A stretch of 5,873 nt of DNA from Chloroflexota bacterium (lineage in GTDB: Bacteria; Chloroflexota; Anaerolineae; B4-G1), in NCBI GenBank assembly GCA_011046405.1, contig DSAR01000163.1, positions 1 to 5,873 of the forward strand. Direction: 5' to 3'. A program made the translations under genes and the position numbers. Under the pieces are notes generated by a model. The model had not been told where the DNA came from, searched no databases, and saw only the letters and a list, made by a program, of their open reading frames with translations. Each line of letters opens with the position of its first letter. The first letter of the stretch is position 1. Of this stretch, positions 5,186 to 5,873 are shown piece by piece.

Positions 5186-5499
5186 TCGATCTCTCCTTTT
5201 GCTACTTTTCGGGCAATGTACGCTGTGATGACCCAATGGCGGCCGCTGGGGGCGGGTTCGCTGACGACGACCACAACGACGTATTTACCGCCACGAACGG
5301 ACTCGAACCAGCGGGTGAACAGCCGGGCGCTGGCGAAACGGGCGCTGCGGCGTATCTGGTCTGGAGCAGCCAGGGTGTCGGCGATGCGCTGGCGATGTTC
5401 GGGAAGCAGGTCGGGATGCCGCTCGGCAATGTGCCGTTCCCGCTCGTCAGTCAGCTCAACTTGAGCGTTCAGGTATGGACAATGGAAATGTGTCGTCAT
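5170..5499 (-). CDS. Putative BECR-fold small nuclease/toxin (PBECR2- or DUF4258-like)
   Basis: The 109-residue protein has VELTDERERHIAERHPDLLP (14-33), a helix with DTLAAPDQIRRS, a strand run KYVVVVVVSEP (72-82), and a C-terminal HWVITAYIARKVAKGEIEW (88-106). The layout of an LT-x-ER-x-HI-x-RHP helix, an 'x-x-PD-x-I' helix, a hydrophobic strand and a VITAY strand is that of small Barnase/EndoU/ColicinE5/RelE-like (BECR) nucleases such as PBECR2, and also resembles DUF4258; I cannot choose between them. H23, H28 and T92 are candidate active-site residues. The ATG at 5497-5499 is preferred, with GGAG five bases upstream; a GTG at 5524-5526 overlapping the upstream stop would add nine residues. 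It lies directly behind the type ISP gene and overlaps the DUF2283 gene by 16 bases, in toxin-first order. The toxin role is inferred. Confidence 0.6.
   Translation of the reverse strand: MTTHFHCPYLNAQVELTDERERHIAERHPDLLPEHRQRIADTLAAPDQIRRSARFASARLFTRWFESVRGGKYVVVVVVSEPAPSGRHWVITAYIARKVAKGEIEWKKD
5193..5198 (-). promoter_or_regulatory. Ribosome binding site fixing the DUF2283 start
   Basis: AAGGAG on the minus strand, seven bases before the ATG at 5183-5185 and embedded in the last codons of the preceding gene (KGEIEWKKD). It argues against the longer DUF2283 reading from 5236. Confidence 0.7.
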
Positions 5500-5522
5500 T
5501 GTAACTCCAACTGTAAATGCTG

Positions 5523-5873
5523 TCACTCAATCGGCCAGCCGCTGTGGGCGTCGATGGCCTCGTCGATCTCCGCCATCAAGCGCATCGTCTCCTTGAGCGC
5601 GATGACCACCCGCTGGTAGTGCTCGACGTCATCTTGCGTCAGCACGCGGCCCGGCTGGCTGGGCGTCTCGCGCCGGTCGTAGAGCCACTTGTGGAGCACT
5701 TGATACCCGCCGACATGGAACGCCCACACGTCCTCCGGCACGCCCTCGAAATAGGAGCTGCGCGCGCGGTCGGACGTATCCAGGTAGACCCGCCCGCCGT
5801 CGGGATCGTAGCAGGTGCGCTTGCTGAACTTGCCCATCTTGGCGCCGGTCTCCCGCTCGACGAAGGGGGTGAT
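5523..5873 (-). CDS. Type ISP-like restriction-modification enzyme, C-terminal part (copy A, runs off the right edge)
   Basis: The frame is open from the window edge to TGA at 5523-5525, giving the last 116 residues. It opens ITPFVERETGAKMGKFSKR, and the Met at 5837 is internal, not a start. Conserved pieces are YFEGVPEDVWAFHVGGYQVL (about 40-59), KWLYDRR, VLTQDDVEHYQRVVIALKET and LMAEIDEAI, ending GWPIE. This P-x-x-VW-x-F-x-x-GGY...KWL-x-DR...DD-x-x-HY...AL-x-ET...M-x-EID pattern is the C-terminal specificity (target recognition) domain of LlaBIII-like type ISP enzymes, single large proteins combining nuclease, helicase-type translocase and adenine methyltransferase. The rest of the gene lies beyond the edge, so completeness is unknown. 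Two diverged partial copies of this tail follow downstream. The BECR-like gene begins behind it, with a possible GTGA overlap at its stop. Confidence 0.78.
   Translation of the reverse strand: MTPFVERETGAKMGKFSKRTCYDPDGGRVYLDTSDRARSSYFEGVPEDVWAFHVGGYQVLHKWLYDRRETPSQPGRVLTQDDVEHYQRVVIALKETMRLMAEIDEAIDAHSGWPIE

Noticed and set aside
4940..5619. Two plus-strand readings opposite the BECR-like and DUF2283 genes (174 and 127 codons)
   Set aside because: They are antisense to three readings with family-level motifs and proper ribosome sites, and have no plausible start signals.
1..5873. CRISPR array, tRNA, rRNA, transposase or integrase genes
   Set aside because: No regularly spaced direct repeats, cloverleaf-like sequence or recombinase motifs were seen; the repeated tails at 4286-5873 are diverged coding sequence, not a CRISPR array.

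Overview
The window is a bacterial accessory (defence-island-like) region. Every gene I can support lies on the minus strand, so the biological reading order runs from position 5873 down to 1. Base composition is mixed: two hand-counted 60-base stretches give about 63% G+C at 5701-5760 and about 47% at 3481-3540, which fits a mosaic assembled by transfer. The taxon cannot be fixed from sequence alone. The strong AAGGAG ribosome sites, the VapBC pair, the type ISP-like tail and the long GTGCGACGCAC hairpin would suit a Chloroflexota (Anaerolineae-like) or similar environmental bacterium, but this is a weak inference.

Right part (5873-4286): the 3' end of a large gene enters from the right edge. 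It looks like the C-terminal specificity domain of a type ISP restriction-modification enzyme. It is followed by a small overlapping pair, a putative BECR-fold nuclease/toxin and a DUF2283 protein. Then comes a second, diverged copy of the type ISP tail (4944-4750), a frameshifted and truncated PD-(D/E)XK-like gene (4748-4339), and a third very short copy of the same tail (4342-4286). The pattern is tail - cassette - tail - cassette - tail, with integrity decreasing away from the complete gene. It looks like serial integration of cargo at the 3' end of a restriction gene, and is the most unusual feature here.

Next (4252-4139) is the last ~30 codons of what looks like a DNA methyltransferase or other restriction subunit, a further remnant.

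Centre (4116-596): a compact three-gene operon. It encodes a 642-residue McrB-N-like/EVE/Mrr-like protein (predicted modification-dependent type IV restriction enzyme), a 407-residue PD-(D/E)XK nuclease of the PDDEXK_4 type, and a 106-residue stand-alone nuclease domain overlapping its neighbour by ATGA. The three nuclease-fold proteins are probably co-translated and may act together against DNA carrying modified bases; that joint role is inferred.

Left part (595-1): a 243-base intergenic stretch holds a perfect 15-bp hairpin and a near-consensus promoter with a palindromic operator. This promoter drives a VapBC-type toxin-antitoxin operon. The RHH antitoxin is complete; the PIN toxin starts in an ATGA overlap and runs off the left edge, with a perfect 12-bp hairpin inside its coding sequence.
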